From Fundidesulfovibrio agrisoli (GTDB taxonomy: Bacteria > Desulfobacterota > Desulfovibrionia > Desulfovibrionales > Desulfovibrionaceae), in the NCBI RefSeq assembly GCF_022808715.1, contig NZ_JAKZKX010000003.1, positions 124,001-188,000 of the forward strand: DNA of 64,000 bases, written 5' to 3'. This document shows, in pieces, positions 44,933 through 53,464 of the stretch (position 1 is the stretch's first letter; each line of letters starts with the position of its first letter). A program made the position numbers and the translations under genes. Under the pieces are notes generated by a model. The model ran no database searches. It worked only from the letters and a program-made list of their open reading frames with translations, and was not told the origin of the DNA.

Positions 44933-46570
44933 TTAGTCGCGGGCAGTGCAGCGCCAACGGTTGACGACGTCCGCTATGAAGTTTCTCCCGGTGATTTCCT
45001 TCTCCCAGGATTGTGAAACAGGGAGTGACTGCCTCTGCGGCATCTGGTTCGGCTGCAACATGTTGAAGCGGATCCGCATCGGCATCGAGACGGCGTCTCC
45101 AACCACCACGGCGTCGCGCGTCCTGAGTGACGGCAACATCCTGAAGAGGCTCAGGCCGTTTTCCGGGAGCGCCGTGTTGACGAAATCCTGGTCCGCCGAG
45201 GTGGTCAGCCGCAGACAGAACAGGGTGTTGCACTGCGAGATGATGCGCTGGGAGATGTCGGCCGGGCGCTGGGTGACGATGCCGAGGCCGATGCCGTACT
45301 TTCTGCCCTCCTGCGCGATGCGGGCGATGGCCCGCCCTGCCGGCAGCATGGATGACTCCTCGTCTTTCGAAACGTAGCGATGCGCCTCCTCGCAGACCAG
45401 CAGGACAGGCGGGGTTTTCGCGCCGCCGCTCCAGACGGCGAAGTCGAATATGATCCGGGCCATGAGGGATATGAGCACGTTGACGATTTCACCCGGAGCG
45501 CCCGCGAGGTTCAGTATGGTGATGGGCTTGCCGTTGGAGGGGATGCGCAGGATGCGCGCCAATATTTCCGCGAAGTTGTCATGCACGATGAAGTCCGAGA
45601 ACATGAAGTCGAACCGTTTGTCGCTCTTGAGCTGCTCGATGCGGGCGAGAATGGCCAGGTAGGGCAGGGAGCTGCCGGGCTTGTCCAGCCTCCCCATCTC
45701 CTCGTTGATCAGCTCCTGGACGCGGCTCAACCGGTAGGGGGTCGGGGTGTCGACAGTTATGTTCACCGGGCGGATGTCTGAACCGAAATATTCCAGCTTG
45801 GCGGCCGTGATGCAGCTGAACAGGATCTGGGATTGCAGGTCGACCTGAGACGAATCGCCATGGCAGAGCACGCGCGTGATTTCTTCGAAATTCAAGAGCC
45901 AGTACGGCAGTGAGATCGAACTGACGTCGATGTATTCGGATTTATCCTGGAACGCGCTTTTGTATTCATCATGCGGATCGATCAGGATGACATGCCCGTG
46001 GGGATACCTGTTCAGAATGGCTTGCAGCACCACCACGAGGGAGCATGACTTCCCGGCCCCGGTGGAGCCGAGGATGGCGAAATGCTTGCCGATCAGCTCG
46101 TCGACATCGACATTGATCGGGATGGTCTTGTTCTGGTGCAGCTTGCCTATCTCAACCGACCGGCGGAAAGGCATGCCGTAGATCTCATCCAGGTCGGCTC
46201 GCGATACGACGTGGATCGTCTGCCCGAATGTGGGATACCTGGATATGCCGCGCTTGAAACGCAGGTTCTCCGTGGCGGACAGAGCCGTTTCGCCGAACAA
46301 TTCGATCCGGAACTGGTAGCTGGCGCGGGGTTGTCCGCAGTGCTCCGGCTCGAGGGTGTGGCAATCGGCAATCATGCCGTAGACAACAGAGTCGTCAGTA
46401 GTGATCTTTACGATATTGCCGATTTGAATGTGCGCTGGGGTGGCGCCCTCATCCCGTTGGGTGAACAAGCCGATGATGGATGAGCTTGACACCGCGGTAA
46501 CGTACCCCAGCGGTTCATCTTCCCCCGGGGCATCTTTCTGTCGTGCTTCAGTGTTCATGGTCTCGTTCAT
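44933..46570 (-). CDS. HerA-type (DUF87) hexameric ATPase within the tad locus
   Basis: The 545-residue protein begins with a HAS-barrel-like domain (LGYVTAVSSSSIIGLF, then GNIVKITTDDSVVYGMIAD), then a FtsK/HerA RecA-fold ATPase: Walker A ILGSTGAGKSCSLVVVL, the HerA motif ILIDPHDEYKSAF, Walker B PVLLVCEEAHRYV, and a late IAQEGRKYGIGLGIVTQRPA. Such ATPases move DNA, often with NurA nuclease, or pump proteins. No NurA is nearby. It lies between tadD and cpaE on the same strand, suggesting a pilus- or DNA-uptake-related role. Confidence 0.9.
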   Translation of the reverse strand: MNETMNTEARQKDAPGEDEPLGYVTAVSSSSIIGLFTQRDEGATPAHIQIGNIVKITTDDSVVYGMIADCHTLEPEHCGQPRASYQFRIELFGETALSATENLRFKRGISRYPTFGQTIHVVSRADLDEIYGMPFRRSVEIGKLHQNKTIPINVDVDELIGKHFAILGSTGAGKSCSLVVVLQAILNRYPHGHVILIDPHDEYKSAFQDKSEYIDVSSISLPYWLLNFEEITRVLCHGDSSQVDLQSQILFSCITAAKLEYFGSDIRPVNITVDTPTPYRLSRVQELINEEMGRLDKPGSSLPYLAILARIEQLKSDKRFDFMFSDFIVHDNFAEILARILRIPSNGKPITILNLAGAPGEIVNVLISLMARIIFDFAVWSGGAKTPPVLLVCEEAHRYVSKDEESSMLPAGRAIARIAQEGRKYGIGLGIVTQRPADISQRIISQCNTLFCLRLTTSADQDFVNTALPENGLSLFRMLPSLRTRDAVVVGDAVSMPMRIRFNMLQPNQMPQRQSLPVSQSWEKEITGRNFIADVVNRWRCTARD

Positions 46571-46692
46571 GATGGGAAGGTGCGGGCGGCAATGCGCGAT
46601 TCGCCTTCAAGCGCCAGCGGCGCATGTTCTGGATAACTCCGTCCTGTAGTGGTGCACAAAGCTTTACCGGGCATTTTTCACCTGTCCTCGTG

Positions 46693-47838
46693 TCATTGCC
46701 CCGTCAGCGGCACAGGCGTTCTCGGCGGAGAAGGGGTCGCCGGCGCTCCTGCGTTCATGGACGGGGCCGCGCTTTGCGCGGCGGGGCCGGTGGGCCCTGC
46801 CGCCTGGGGGGGCGCGGCGGGGGCGGCGGGCCCTGCCGCCTGGGGAGTCGCGGTGGGGGCGATGGCCCCGGCTGCCTGGGGGGGCGCGGCGGGGGCTGGT
46901 TCCTCGGTGGGCATCTGCATGGGTTTGACGGACGCGGATTCCTGCTGGCCCCCGTAACGGATGATATTGTCGTGGGCAGGCTTGTAGATCGTTGGGCTTG
47001 CGTTGAGGGCCTTGTTGAACATCTCCATGGCCTTCTGCTGATCCCCCACGTCGATGAAGCAGCATCCCGTGTTGTTGAGCGCGAATGCTTCGCCGCCGCT
47101 GGCCTTGAAGGCCTTGTAGGCGTCGTCGAAACGCTTCATCCGGCAATACGTCAGAGCGAGGTTGTTCAAGGTGCGTTTGGAATGGCCAAAACTCAGGGAG
47201 CGAATGAACGAGTCCTTGGCGTTGTCGTACTGCCCGAGGATGAAGTACGAGATCCCAAGATTGTTGAGTATGTTCTGGTTGCCGCCGGTCTGGGCTATGA
47301 CCGCCTGGAATTCCTTCACGGCCAGGTTGGCCTTGCCGGTCTTGTTGTAGGTGGCGCCAAGAAGGTACCGGGCGTATCCGTTGCCCTGGTCTTTGGCTAT
47401 CAGCGCGGCCAGCCGCGTTTCCGCGGCCGCGTAATCACCCGCCAGGAAGGAGGAATAGCCGCTGAGCACGGCGGCCTCCTGATTGTCCGGGGCGATGCGC
47501 AGAACCTCCTCGAAGCTCTTGGCCGCATTGGCGTAGGCTCCAGCCGACAGATAGGCTTTGCCCTTGCGCAGCTCCGCGGCGTCCTTGGGGTATCCGGACT
47601 TTGCCGCCTGGTCCAAAAGCTCGATGGCCGCGTTCAACTGGCCGGCGGCCAGCGCCGCTTCGGCCTGGGTCACCAGTTGAGAGGCAGCCTGCCTGCTCTG
47701 TTCCGCCTTGGCTTTGTCGGAGTCCATCTTCCGCTGGAACTTTGAACATCCAGGCATCGCGATCAAGACGACCAGGAGCGCGAGGAACGGGATGTTGCTG
47801 CCCAGGCGCCACACGCCGGCGTTGTCGATTTTCGTCAT
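46693..47838 (-). CDS. TadD-like TPR lipoprotein
   Basis: A 381-residue probable lipoprotein: a hydrophobic N-terminal segment ending LIAMPGCSKF (lipobox Cys31), then seven or so TPR-like repeats from residue 50 to 280 (ANAAKSFEEVLRIAPDNQEA, then DNAKDSFIRSLSFGHSKRTL), and a Pro/Ala-rich tail made of APPQAAGP-type repeats. TadD anchors pilus assembly at the outer membrane. The tail is encoded by a 36-bp DNA repeat (46795-46900) with runs of seven G. Confidence 0.88.
   Translation of the reverse strand: MTKIDNAGVWRLGSNIPFLALLVVLIAMPGCSKFQRKMDSDKAKAEQSRQAASQLVTQAEAALAAGQLNAAIELLDQAAKSGYPKDAAELRKGKAYLSAGAYANAAKSFEEVLRIAPDNQEAAVLSGYSSFLAGDYAAAETRLAALIAKDQGNGYARYLLGATYNKTGKANLAVKEFQAVIAQTGGNQNILNNLGISYFILGQYDNAKDSFIRSLSFGHSKRTLNNLALTYCRMKRFDDAYKAFKASGGEAFALNNTGCCFIDVGDQQKAMEMFNKALNASPTIYKPAHDNIIRYGGQQESASVKPMQMPTEEPAPAAPPQAAGAIAPTATPQAAGPAAPAAPPQAAGPTGPAAQSAAPSMNAGAPATPSPPRTPVPLTGQ
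46795..46900. repeat. 36-bp tandem repeat inside tadD
   Basis: Three units share CCTGCCGCCTGGGG or a close variant, starting near 46795, 46831 and 46866. They encode the Ala/Pro/Gln-rich tail of the TPR lipoprotein. Copy number could vary between strains. Confidence 0.75.
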
Positions 47839-47848
47839 GAGTACAACC

Positions 47849-48805
47849 TTACTTCCCGAAAATTCTGGAAATTTGCACGACTGCAGGCCCCATTATGATG
47901 ATGAACAATGGCGGCAGGATGAACAGGACCAGTGGAAACAGAAGCTTCACAGGGAGTTTCATGGCTATTTCTTCAGCGCGCTGGAAACGTTGTGTGCGCA
48001 TGCTGTCGGAATAGGTCCTCAGGGACTGGGCCATGCTCGTGCCGAAGATGTCCGACTGGATTATCAGCGTGGCGAGGTTGTTCACTTCGAGCAAACCGAT
48101 CCTTCCGGAGAGCCTTTTCAGCGCATCGGCTCTCGCCTTGCCCGCCTGCAGCTCAAGGTTCATCTGCTTGAACTCGTCGCTCAACTCAGGATGCCCGACG
48201 TGCAGCTCCTGGCTGATCTTGTATATTGCCTGGTCAAGGCCCATCCCGGACTCGACGCAGACGACCAGCATGTCCAAAGCGTCGGGCAACGAGTGCAGTA
48301 TGTTCGTCTGGCGCCGTTTGGCGAGGTAGTCCAGCGCCAAAACCGGGAGATAGTACCCGAGAGCAGCCGGCACAAGATACAGCAGTATCAGAAAGTGCAG
48401 CTTGCCCGGGATCGGGAACGCGGAGTGCGCGAGAAAGGCGAGAAGGAGGCCGATGCCAAACAGCCCCAGCCTGCAGCCAATGAAGGTGGGCCGCGCGCTC
48501 GCTTTTCTGAACCCGGCCCGTATCAGCTTGAGGTCGATTTCGGAGCCCGTTTCCTCGTCAATGAGCTTGAGCGAGGTCCCGACCCTGCTGATGGTGTGCG
48601 CAACGAGCTGCGCCGCCGAAACCTGGGACGAATCGAGAATATGCAGTTCGTTGTCGATTTGCGTGTGCCTGTGCAGCCTTGAATTCAGCGCACGCTGTTG
48701 CTTGTTCTTGTGGGACGCGTAGTAGAGCATGATGAAGGAGACCATGACCAGAAGGAACGCCCCGGTCGCGAACATCAGCTCAGTGGGGTGAATTTCGTTA
48801 AACAC
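47849..48805 (-). CDS. tadC: TadC-like inner-membrane platform protein
   Basis: The 318-residue protein is a type II secretion F-domain protein. Membrane helices sit near the N-terminus (TGAFLLVMVSFIMLYYA), in the middle (LFGIGLLLAFLAHSA), and at the C-terminus (LLFPLVLFILPPLFIIIMG). The F-domain helices lie between (PDALDMLVVCVESGMGLDQA). It pairs with TadB, whose stop it overlaps. Together they form the membrane platform on which TadA works. Confidence 0.94.
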   Translation of the reverse strand: MFNEIHPTELMFATGAFLLVMVSFIMLYYASHKNKQQRALNSRLHRHTQIDNELHILDSSQVSAAQLVAHTISRVGTSLKLIDEETGSEIDLKLIRAGFRKASARPTFIGCRLGLFGIGLLLAFLAHSAFPIPGKLHFLILLYLVPAALGYYLPVLALDYLAKRRQTNILHSLPDALDMLVVCVESGMGLDQAIYKISQELHVGHPELSDEFKQMNLELQAGKARADALKRLSGRIGLLEVNNLATLIIQSDIFGTSMAQSLRTYSDSMRTQRFQRAEEIAMKLPVKLLFPLVLFILPPLFIIIMGPAVVQISRIFGK

Positions 48806-49763
48806 GGATGTTCACCATCCTGCTTATGGCCACCATTCCTGCCAGCAGCATCGCCCCTGCAGTGTACAGCATGTAATGGCCGATCTCCGTGTCGAACATG
48901 ACGGACATGTATTTCGGGTTCAGGAGCATGAGCACAACCAGCATCAGTGGCGGAAGCAGGAACATGACGTAGCCCGAGTATCTTCCTTCTGCGGAAAGCG
49001 CCGCGACCTTGCCCTTGAGCTTCATCCTTTCCCGGATCAGGTATGAGATGGACTCCATGATCTCGGTCAGCTTGCCGCCGGTTTCGCTCTGTATCTTCAC
49101 CGAGGCCACGAAGAACAGCAGGTCCGGCGTGTCGACCCTTTCCGCCAGGTTGTCCAGGGCGTCATGGAGATGGCCGCCGTAGTTTATCTCCTCGATGGTC
49201 TGCCGGAATTCCTCGCGGATGGGGTCGGCGAATTCCTGCGCCACCATGGTCATGCCGCTGGTAAAGGTGTGGCCCGCCTTGAGGGAGCGCCCTATCAGAT
49301 CGAGCGCTTCGGGGAACTGGTCCTCGAAGCGCGCCGCCCTTTTGGCCGCCTTCCTGCGCACCCACCAGGCCGGCGCGAACAGCAACGCGAGCGCGACGCC
49401 CGCCTGGGCCAGGTGGCCCCACCCGAGCACGCTGGCCAACAGGAGCCCAAACGCGCTCAGCGCCAGGGAAAGAAGAATGAACGTGCCGAGCGACATGTCG
49501 ACCTTGGCCTGGCGCATCATCTTCCAGAGTTTCTCGGCCCAGCCTTCCCGGAAGAGGAGCAGCTTTACCCACCAGCTGTGCTTGACCTGGTCGTTCTTCA
49601 GGAAGTTTTCCGCGCTTTGGGAAGCGTCCGCCGCGTTGAACGCATCGAGCCGGGCGCGCAATGCCTCCCTTTCCTTGTCCTGCAGCGCGGCGGCGATCTG
49701 GAAGACAAAATACCCCAGGGCCAGGCAGCCCACGAGTACCAAGAGTAAAATCCACGTCGGCAT
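48798..49763 (-). CDS. tadB: TadB-like inner-membrane platform protein
   Basis: The 321-residue T2SSF protein starts with a membrane helix (ILLLVLVGCLALGYFVFQI), then a cytoplasmic stretch, helices near 90-135, and the F-domain motif PEALDLIGRSLKAGHTFTSG. C-terminal helices end at ARNI-like ISRMVNIRV. It overlaps tadC by eight bases and follows tadA by ten, so the three are one translational unit. Confidence 0.95.
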   Translation of the reverse strand: MPTWILLLVLVGCLALGYFVFQIAAALQDKEREALRARLDAFNAADASQSAENFLKNDQVKHSWWVKLLLFREGWAEKLWKMMRQAKVDMSLGTFILLSLALSAFGLLLASVLGWGHLAQAGVALALLFAPAWWVRRKAAKRAARFEDQFPEALDLIGRSLKAGHTFTSGMTMVAQEFADPIREEFRQTIEEINYGGHLHDALDNLAERVDTPDLLFFVASVKIQSETGGKLTEIMESISYLIRERMKLKGKVAALSAEGRYSGYVMFLLPPLMLVVLMLLNPKYMSVMFDTEIGHYMLYTAGAMLLAGMVAISRMVNIRV

Positions 49764-49773
49764 GGTTCGGTCC

Positions 49774-51132
49774 CTATATGTCGAGCATGGTGCGCTGGAC
49801 GAAGAGGTTGCCAGGGAGCTTGATCCCCTTGGCCTCGATCCGCTCTGAGAAGCGCGGCCTGATGCCCCTGCTGACGTACCTGCCGCGCACCTTGCCGTCC
49901 GGCGCGAGGCCGAGTTGCTCGAAGGCGAAGATTTCCTGCATGGTGATGACCTCCCCCTCCATGCCGGTGATCTCCTGGAAGCTTATCATCTTGCGGCTGC
50001 CGTCCGAGAGGCGGGCGATCTGCACCACCACGTCGATGGCGGAGCTGATGTAGCGTTTCAGCGAAGAGGAGGTCATGTTGAAGCCCGCCATGTACATCAT
50101 GGTCTCCAGGCGCATCAGCGCGTCGCGGGGCGTGTTGGCGTGTATGGTCGCCAGGGAGCCGTCGTGGCCGGTGTTCATGGCCTGGAGCATGTCGAGGGCT
50201 TCCGAGCCGCGCACCTCGCCGACGATGATCCTGTCCGGGCGCATGCGCAGCGAGTTCCTGACCAGGTCGCGCTGGGCGACTTCGCCCTTTCCCTCCAGGT
50301 TGGCGGGCCGGGTTTCGAGCCGAACCACGTGTTCCTGCTTGAGCTGCAGCTCCGCCGCGTCCTCGATGGTGACGATGCGCTCGTCATTGGGGATGAAGCG
50401 CGAGAGGCAGTTGAGCAGGGTGGTTTTGCCGCTGCCCGTGCCGCCGGAGATGAGGATGTTCAGCCTGCCCCGAACGATGTTCTGGAGGATGTCGCCCAGC
50501 TCCATTGGAATGGACTTGAACCTGATAAGGTCGGAGAGCTCCAGCGGGTCCTTGGAGAATTTGCGGATGGAGAGCACCGGCCCGTCGAGGGACAGCGGAG
50601 GGATGATGACGTTGACGCGCGAGCCGTCCGGCAGGCGGGCGTCCACCATGGGGGTGGTCTCGTCGACGCGCCGGCCCACCCTGTTCACGATGCGGTCGAT
50701 GATCTTCTTGAGGTGCGAGTTGTCCTTGAAGCGGGCTTCGGTGAGTTCCAGCTTGCCGTTGCGCTCCACGTAGATGCGGTCGAAGGTGTTGACGAGTATG
50801 TCGTTGACGGTGGGGTCGTTCAGGAAGGGCTCCAACGGCCCGTGGCCCCGCATCTCGTCGTGGATTTCCCTGACGAGGCGCTCCCGCTCGCCCTGGTTCA
50901 GGGGCACGTCCTTGAACTCGTCGTTCAGCAGCTTCTCGGAGAGCTTGGCCACCTCCGTCCTGAACACTTCAGGCGGCATGGATTCAAGGCGCGTGAGGTC
51001 CATGAGCTCGATCAGCCTGTCATGCAGGCGCATCTTGACGTCGTGATACGTCTCCGCGTTCTTCAAGGATTCCGGGCGGGGCGGCATCCCCCCGGGGGAG
51101 GGTGAAGGGGCATGGTTGTTGATGAAGGCCAT
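49774..51132 (-). CDS. tadA: TadA/CpaF pilus-assembly ATPase
   Basis: The 452-residue secretion ATPase of the VirB11/CpaF family has an N-terminal helical domain, then Walker A ISGGTGSGKTTLLNCLSRF, the Asp box FIPNDERIVTIEDAAELQL, Walker B MRPDRIIVGEVRGSEALDML, and His box NTGHDGSLATIHANTPRDAL. It powers Flp pilus extension (and possibly retraction). GGAAGAG precedes the ATG. It lies between tadG and tadB. Confidence 0.97.
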   Translation of the reverse strand: MAFINNHAPSPSPGGMPPRPESLKNAETYHDVKMRLHDRLIELMDLTRLESMPPEVFRTEVAKLSEKLLNDEFKDVPLNQGERERLVREIHDEMRGHGPLEPFLNDPTVNDILVNTFDRIYVERNGKLELTEARFKDNSHLKKIIDRIVNRVGRRVDETTPMVDARLPDGSRVNVIIPPLSLDGPVLSIRKFSKDPLELSDLIRFKSIPMELGDILQNIVRGRLNILISGGTGSGKTTLLNCLSRFIPNDERIVTIEDAAELQLKQEHVVRLETRPANLEGKGEVAQRDLVRNSLRMRPDRIIVGEVRGSEALDMLQAMNTGHDGSLATIHANTPRDALMRLETMMYMAGFNMTSSSLKRYISSAIDVVVQIARLSDGSRKMISFQEITGMEGEVITMQEIFAFEQLGLAPDGKVRGRYVSRGIRPRFSERIEAKGIKLPGNLFVQRTMLDI

Positions 51133-51173
51133 GTGCTTGTACGCTCTTCCTGTTTTTCCTTTCGTTTGCGGGC

Positions 51174-52331
51174 CTAGCGGCTCGAATCCCTGATAAGGCC
51201 CACGCCGTACAACGTGCCGCAGGTGCCCGCAGGATCAGGTGCAGGGGAGGAGGCCATGGCCTTGATGAACCGTGCCGTCACGTCGCCCTTGCCGTCCATG
51301 CCTTCGATGAACACCGCGCCCAATTGATAGACCTTGACGCTGTCGCGACCCGAACTAGGAGATTCCCGAGGGTCATAGAAGGCTATCATGCCCACCCTGG
51401 GGCTGTTCAGTGGGTCTGGCCCGTATTTGCTATCAACTCCGACGATGGACTGCGTGGATGTGTCCCATTTCGCACTCGGGTCCGCTTTGATGAGATCCTC
51501 GATGCCTTGTTTTGTTGGGCCGGTCATGTTGCCGGGTTCCATTTGAAGAGTGTCGCCGACCGCCACGTCGGTGTTGCTGGAGCCCAAGCACCCCGAGATG
51601 TTTGTTCTGTATTCCGCGCCGCCGGGGATGGGGTTGCCCTTGTTGACAGGAGGAAAATCAATTGGGTTGTACACCCCAGGGGCGATGGTGTCCTTGCTGT
51701 CTCCATATTTTAGGACGATCTGAGTGCCGACATCAGACGCGGAATAACCCTGAACCTGTATGGAGGCCATCTCCGGGGCGCTCTTGGTGTCAAGCAAGCC
51801 GTTGTTTTTGTATTGCTTCACTGAGTCGGCTGCGTCGTTCCAAGTGAACTTGGTGGGAACCACCCATGGCTTGAGGCAGCGCGAATTGGTGACGCAATAC
51901 AGCGCCGCCCGGGCCGTGGCGGATACGTCGGCGAGGTTCTTGCCAAGCACCGGCCCGAGGAAGAGGGCGACCGGATTGCCCCTGTCGCCCGTGAGCCCGG
52001 CGGTCACCTCGACGAAGCCGTTCCCGACGGTGTTGACTGTCACGTCCTGGTCGCGCACGGCCATGCCGGGTTTGTCCGTGGTCAGGACGTTGGCCTGGCC
52101 GTAGGCGACTGCCTCAGCGGCAATTTTGGTCGTGTTGCTGCCGAAGGACAGAAGGGCCGCCGCGCCCGCAAGGGCCCCGGCGTCCGCGGCCGCCTGCATC
52201 TGGCCGCGCTTCCATTTGAGGTAGCCCAGATCGACGGCGAACGCGCCGAAGCCGGCGAGAACGACCAGAGAGATGGCTACGACCACTGCAACAGAGCCGC
52301 CCTGTCTTGGGAACTTCCGGGAATCCTTCAT
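51174..52331 (-). CDS. TadG-like pseudopilin (Tad domain) protein
   Basis: The 385-residue protein has the Tad motif at its N-terminus: a short polar leader (MKDSRKFPRQGGSVAVVVAI), one hydrophobic helix, then VDLGYLKWKRGQMQAAADAGALAGA. The rest is a large extracytoplasmic domain with repeated Gly/Asp/Ser-rich segments and two Cys pairs. It would be an accessory pilus or adhesin-anchoring component. Longer same-strand frames reaching 52811 use a different composition and overlap the TadE genes. Confidence 0.88.
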   Translation of the reverse strand: MKDSRKFPRQGGSVAVVVAISLVVLAGFGAFAVDLGYLKWKRGQMQAAADAGALAGAAALLSFGSNTTKIAAEAVAYGQANVLTTDKPGMAVRDQDVTVNTVGNGFVEVTAGLTGDRGNPVALFLGPVLGKNLADVSATARAALYCVTNSRCLKPWVVPTKFTWNDAADSVKQYKNNGLLDTKSAPEMASIQVQGYSASDVGTQIVLKYGDSKDTIAPGVYNPIDFPPVNKGNPIPGGAEYRTNISGCLGSSNTDVAVGDTLQMEPGNMTGPTKQGIEDLIKADPSAKWDTSTQSIVGVDSKYGPDPLNSPRVGMIAFYDPRESPSSGRDSVKVYQLGAVFIEGMDGKGDVTARFIKAMASSPAPDPAGTCGTLYGVGLIRDSSR

Positions 52332-52345
52332 GGGGTCTGCCCTCC

Positions 52346-52750
52346 TTAAAGGTGCCGGACCGTGGCTGTCGCCGAAGCGGTGGTGAGAGACGGCATGAAA
52401 TTCGGCCACGGGAAGAACTGCAATCCGGATAGGTTGTAGGAAACGGTCACCGAAACCAGCGACCCCTGGAGCCCGGTGATGGACCCGGCGGTGACGGCCG
52501 TGGTGCGCAGTGCCGGGTCGAGCCCGGCGCTGACGAGCACCGTGGCGACCACCGGATCGGGGGCCTTGGAGTTCCCGGCGGCCAGGGCTCCCTCCTCGGC
52601 GGCGCGGGTGATGATGTTGTGCACGTTGAGCACCTGGCCGAAGTCGATGATCATCGCCGTCAGCGGGCCGAGAATGAACAGGGCCGCCAGCACGAACTCG
52701 ATGGTGGCGGTGCCCCTCTCCCGGGCGCGGGTGTGGTTGGGCGCGTTCAT
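52346..52750 (-). CDS. TadE-like minor pseudopilin
   Basis: The 134-residue protein has the TadE signature: a basic leader (NHTRARERGTATIEFVLAA), a single helix with the conserved Glu, and the motif IDFGQVLNVHNIITRAAEEG. The C-terminal beta-rich part is short. Its start overlaps the previous TadE-like gene by four bases (ATGA). Confidence 0.93.
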   Translation of the reverse strand: MNAPNHTRARERGTATIEFVLAALFILGPLTAMIIDFGQVLNVHNIITRAAEEGALAAGNSKAPDPVVATVLVSAGLDPALRTTAVTAGSITGLQGSLVSVTVSYNLSGLQFFPWPNFMPSLTTASATATVRHL

Positions 52751-53148
52751 GGCTGCCCCACCATGACCGATGCGCCTGAGACCTGTGTGATGCCCAGCAT
52801 GGCCGGAACAAAGCCGCCCAGGGCGATCACCTGATAGGGCACGCTCACCGTGACGGTGATTGCCACCCCTGCGCTTCTGTCAGAGATGGAGTACGTCGGC
52901 GTGGCGCTGATCCCGCCGTTGCTGACGACCTGCTCGATGGTGGCGCCCACTTCGGCGTCGGTGACGTCGCTCAGGATGGCCATGCGGGCGCCCTCGGCGG
53001 CAGCGGAGCTCAGCACGTGCTGCGCCCAGAAGTACCTGCCGAATTCCATGCACCCCAGAAGGAGCAGCAGCATCGGCAGCAGCATCAGGGCGAACTCCAC
53101 TATGGTTGCGCCGCCCATGCCCTTCCGTTTTGCTTCAAGTGTCTTCAT
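52747..53148 (-). CDS. TadE/TadF-like minor pseudopilin
   Basis: The 133-residue protein begins KRKGMGGATIVEFALMLLPM, followed by the motif MEFGRYFWAQHVLSSAAAEG typical of TadE/TadF. It is a processed pseudopilin of the Flp pilus. It overlaps the next TadE by ATGA and follows the lipoprotein gene by 18 bases. Confidence 0.93.
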   Translation of the reverse strand: MKTLEAKRKGMGGATIVEFALMLLPMLLLLLGCMEFGRYFWAQHVLSSAAAEGARMAILSDVTDAEVGATIEQVVSNGGISATPTYSISDRSAGVAITVTVSVPYQVIALGGFVPAMLGITQVSGASVMVGQP

Positions 53149-53166
53149 AAGCCAGCACCCGGGGGC

Positions 53167-53460
53167 TCACTTTGAATCCTGCTTGGCCCCCCCGTACAGA
53201 TCGACCATGTTTTCCAGCACGCCTTGGGACTTCTTTTCCTCGCCGCGCTTCTCGTAGCGCTTGATGGCCTGCATGGCAGCGACGCCGTCCATACCGGTCA
53301 CGGGCTTGTCGCCTCCGGCTTCGGGGTTGAGCCGCTGCGCGTCCATGGTGGCCCTGACGCTCTCGCCGCATTTCCATTCGGCGTAGCGGTCGGAATCGGC
53401 GCAGGCGCAGAGCAGGGCCGAGGCCAGCACTATCGAGAGCACGGCTATCGCAACTTTCAT
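53167..53460 (-). CDS. Small lipoprotein in the tad locus
   Basis: A 97-residue precursor with a signal peptide and lipobox (VLASALLCACADS; the second Cys of CAC or the first could be lipidated). The mature part is charged and helical (YAEWKCGESVRATMDAQRLN, then AMQAIKRYEKRGEEKKSQGV). Its location directly after the secretin gene suggests a pilotin or accessory role like RcpB/TadD, but no family is recognised. Confidence 0.75.
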   Translation of the reverse strand: MKVAIAVLSIVLASALLCACADSDRYAEWKCGESVRATMDAQRLNPEAGGDKPVTGMDGVAAMQAIKRYEKRGEEKKSQGVLENMVDLYGGAKQDSK

Positions 53461-53464
53461 GGCA

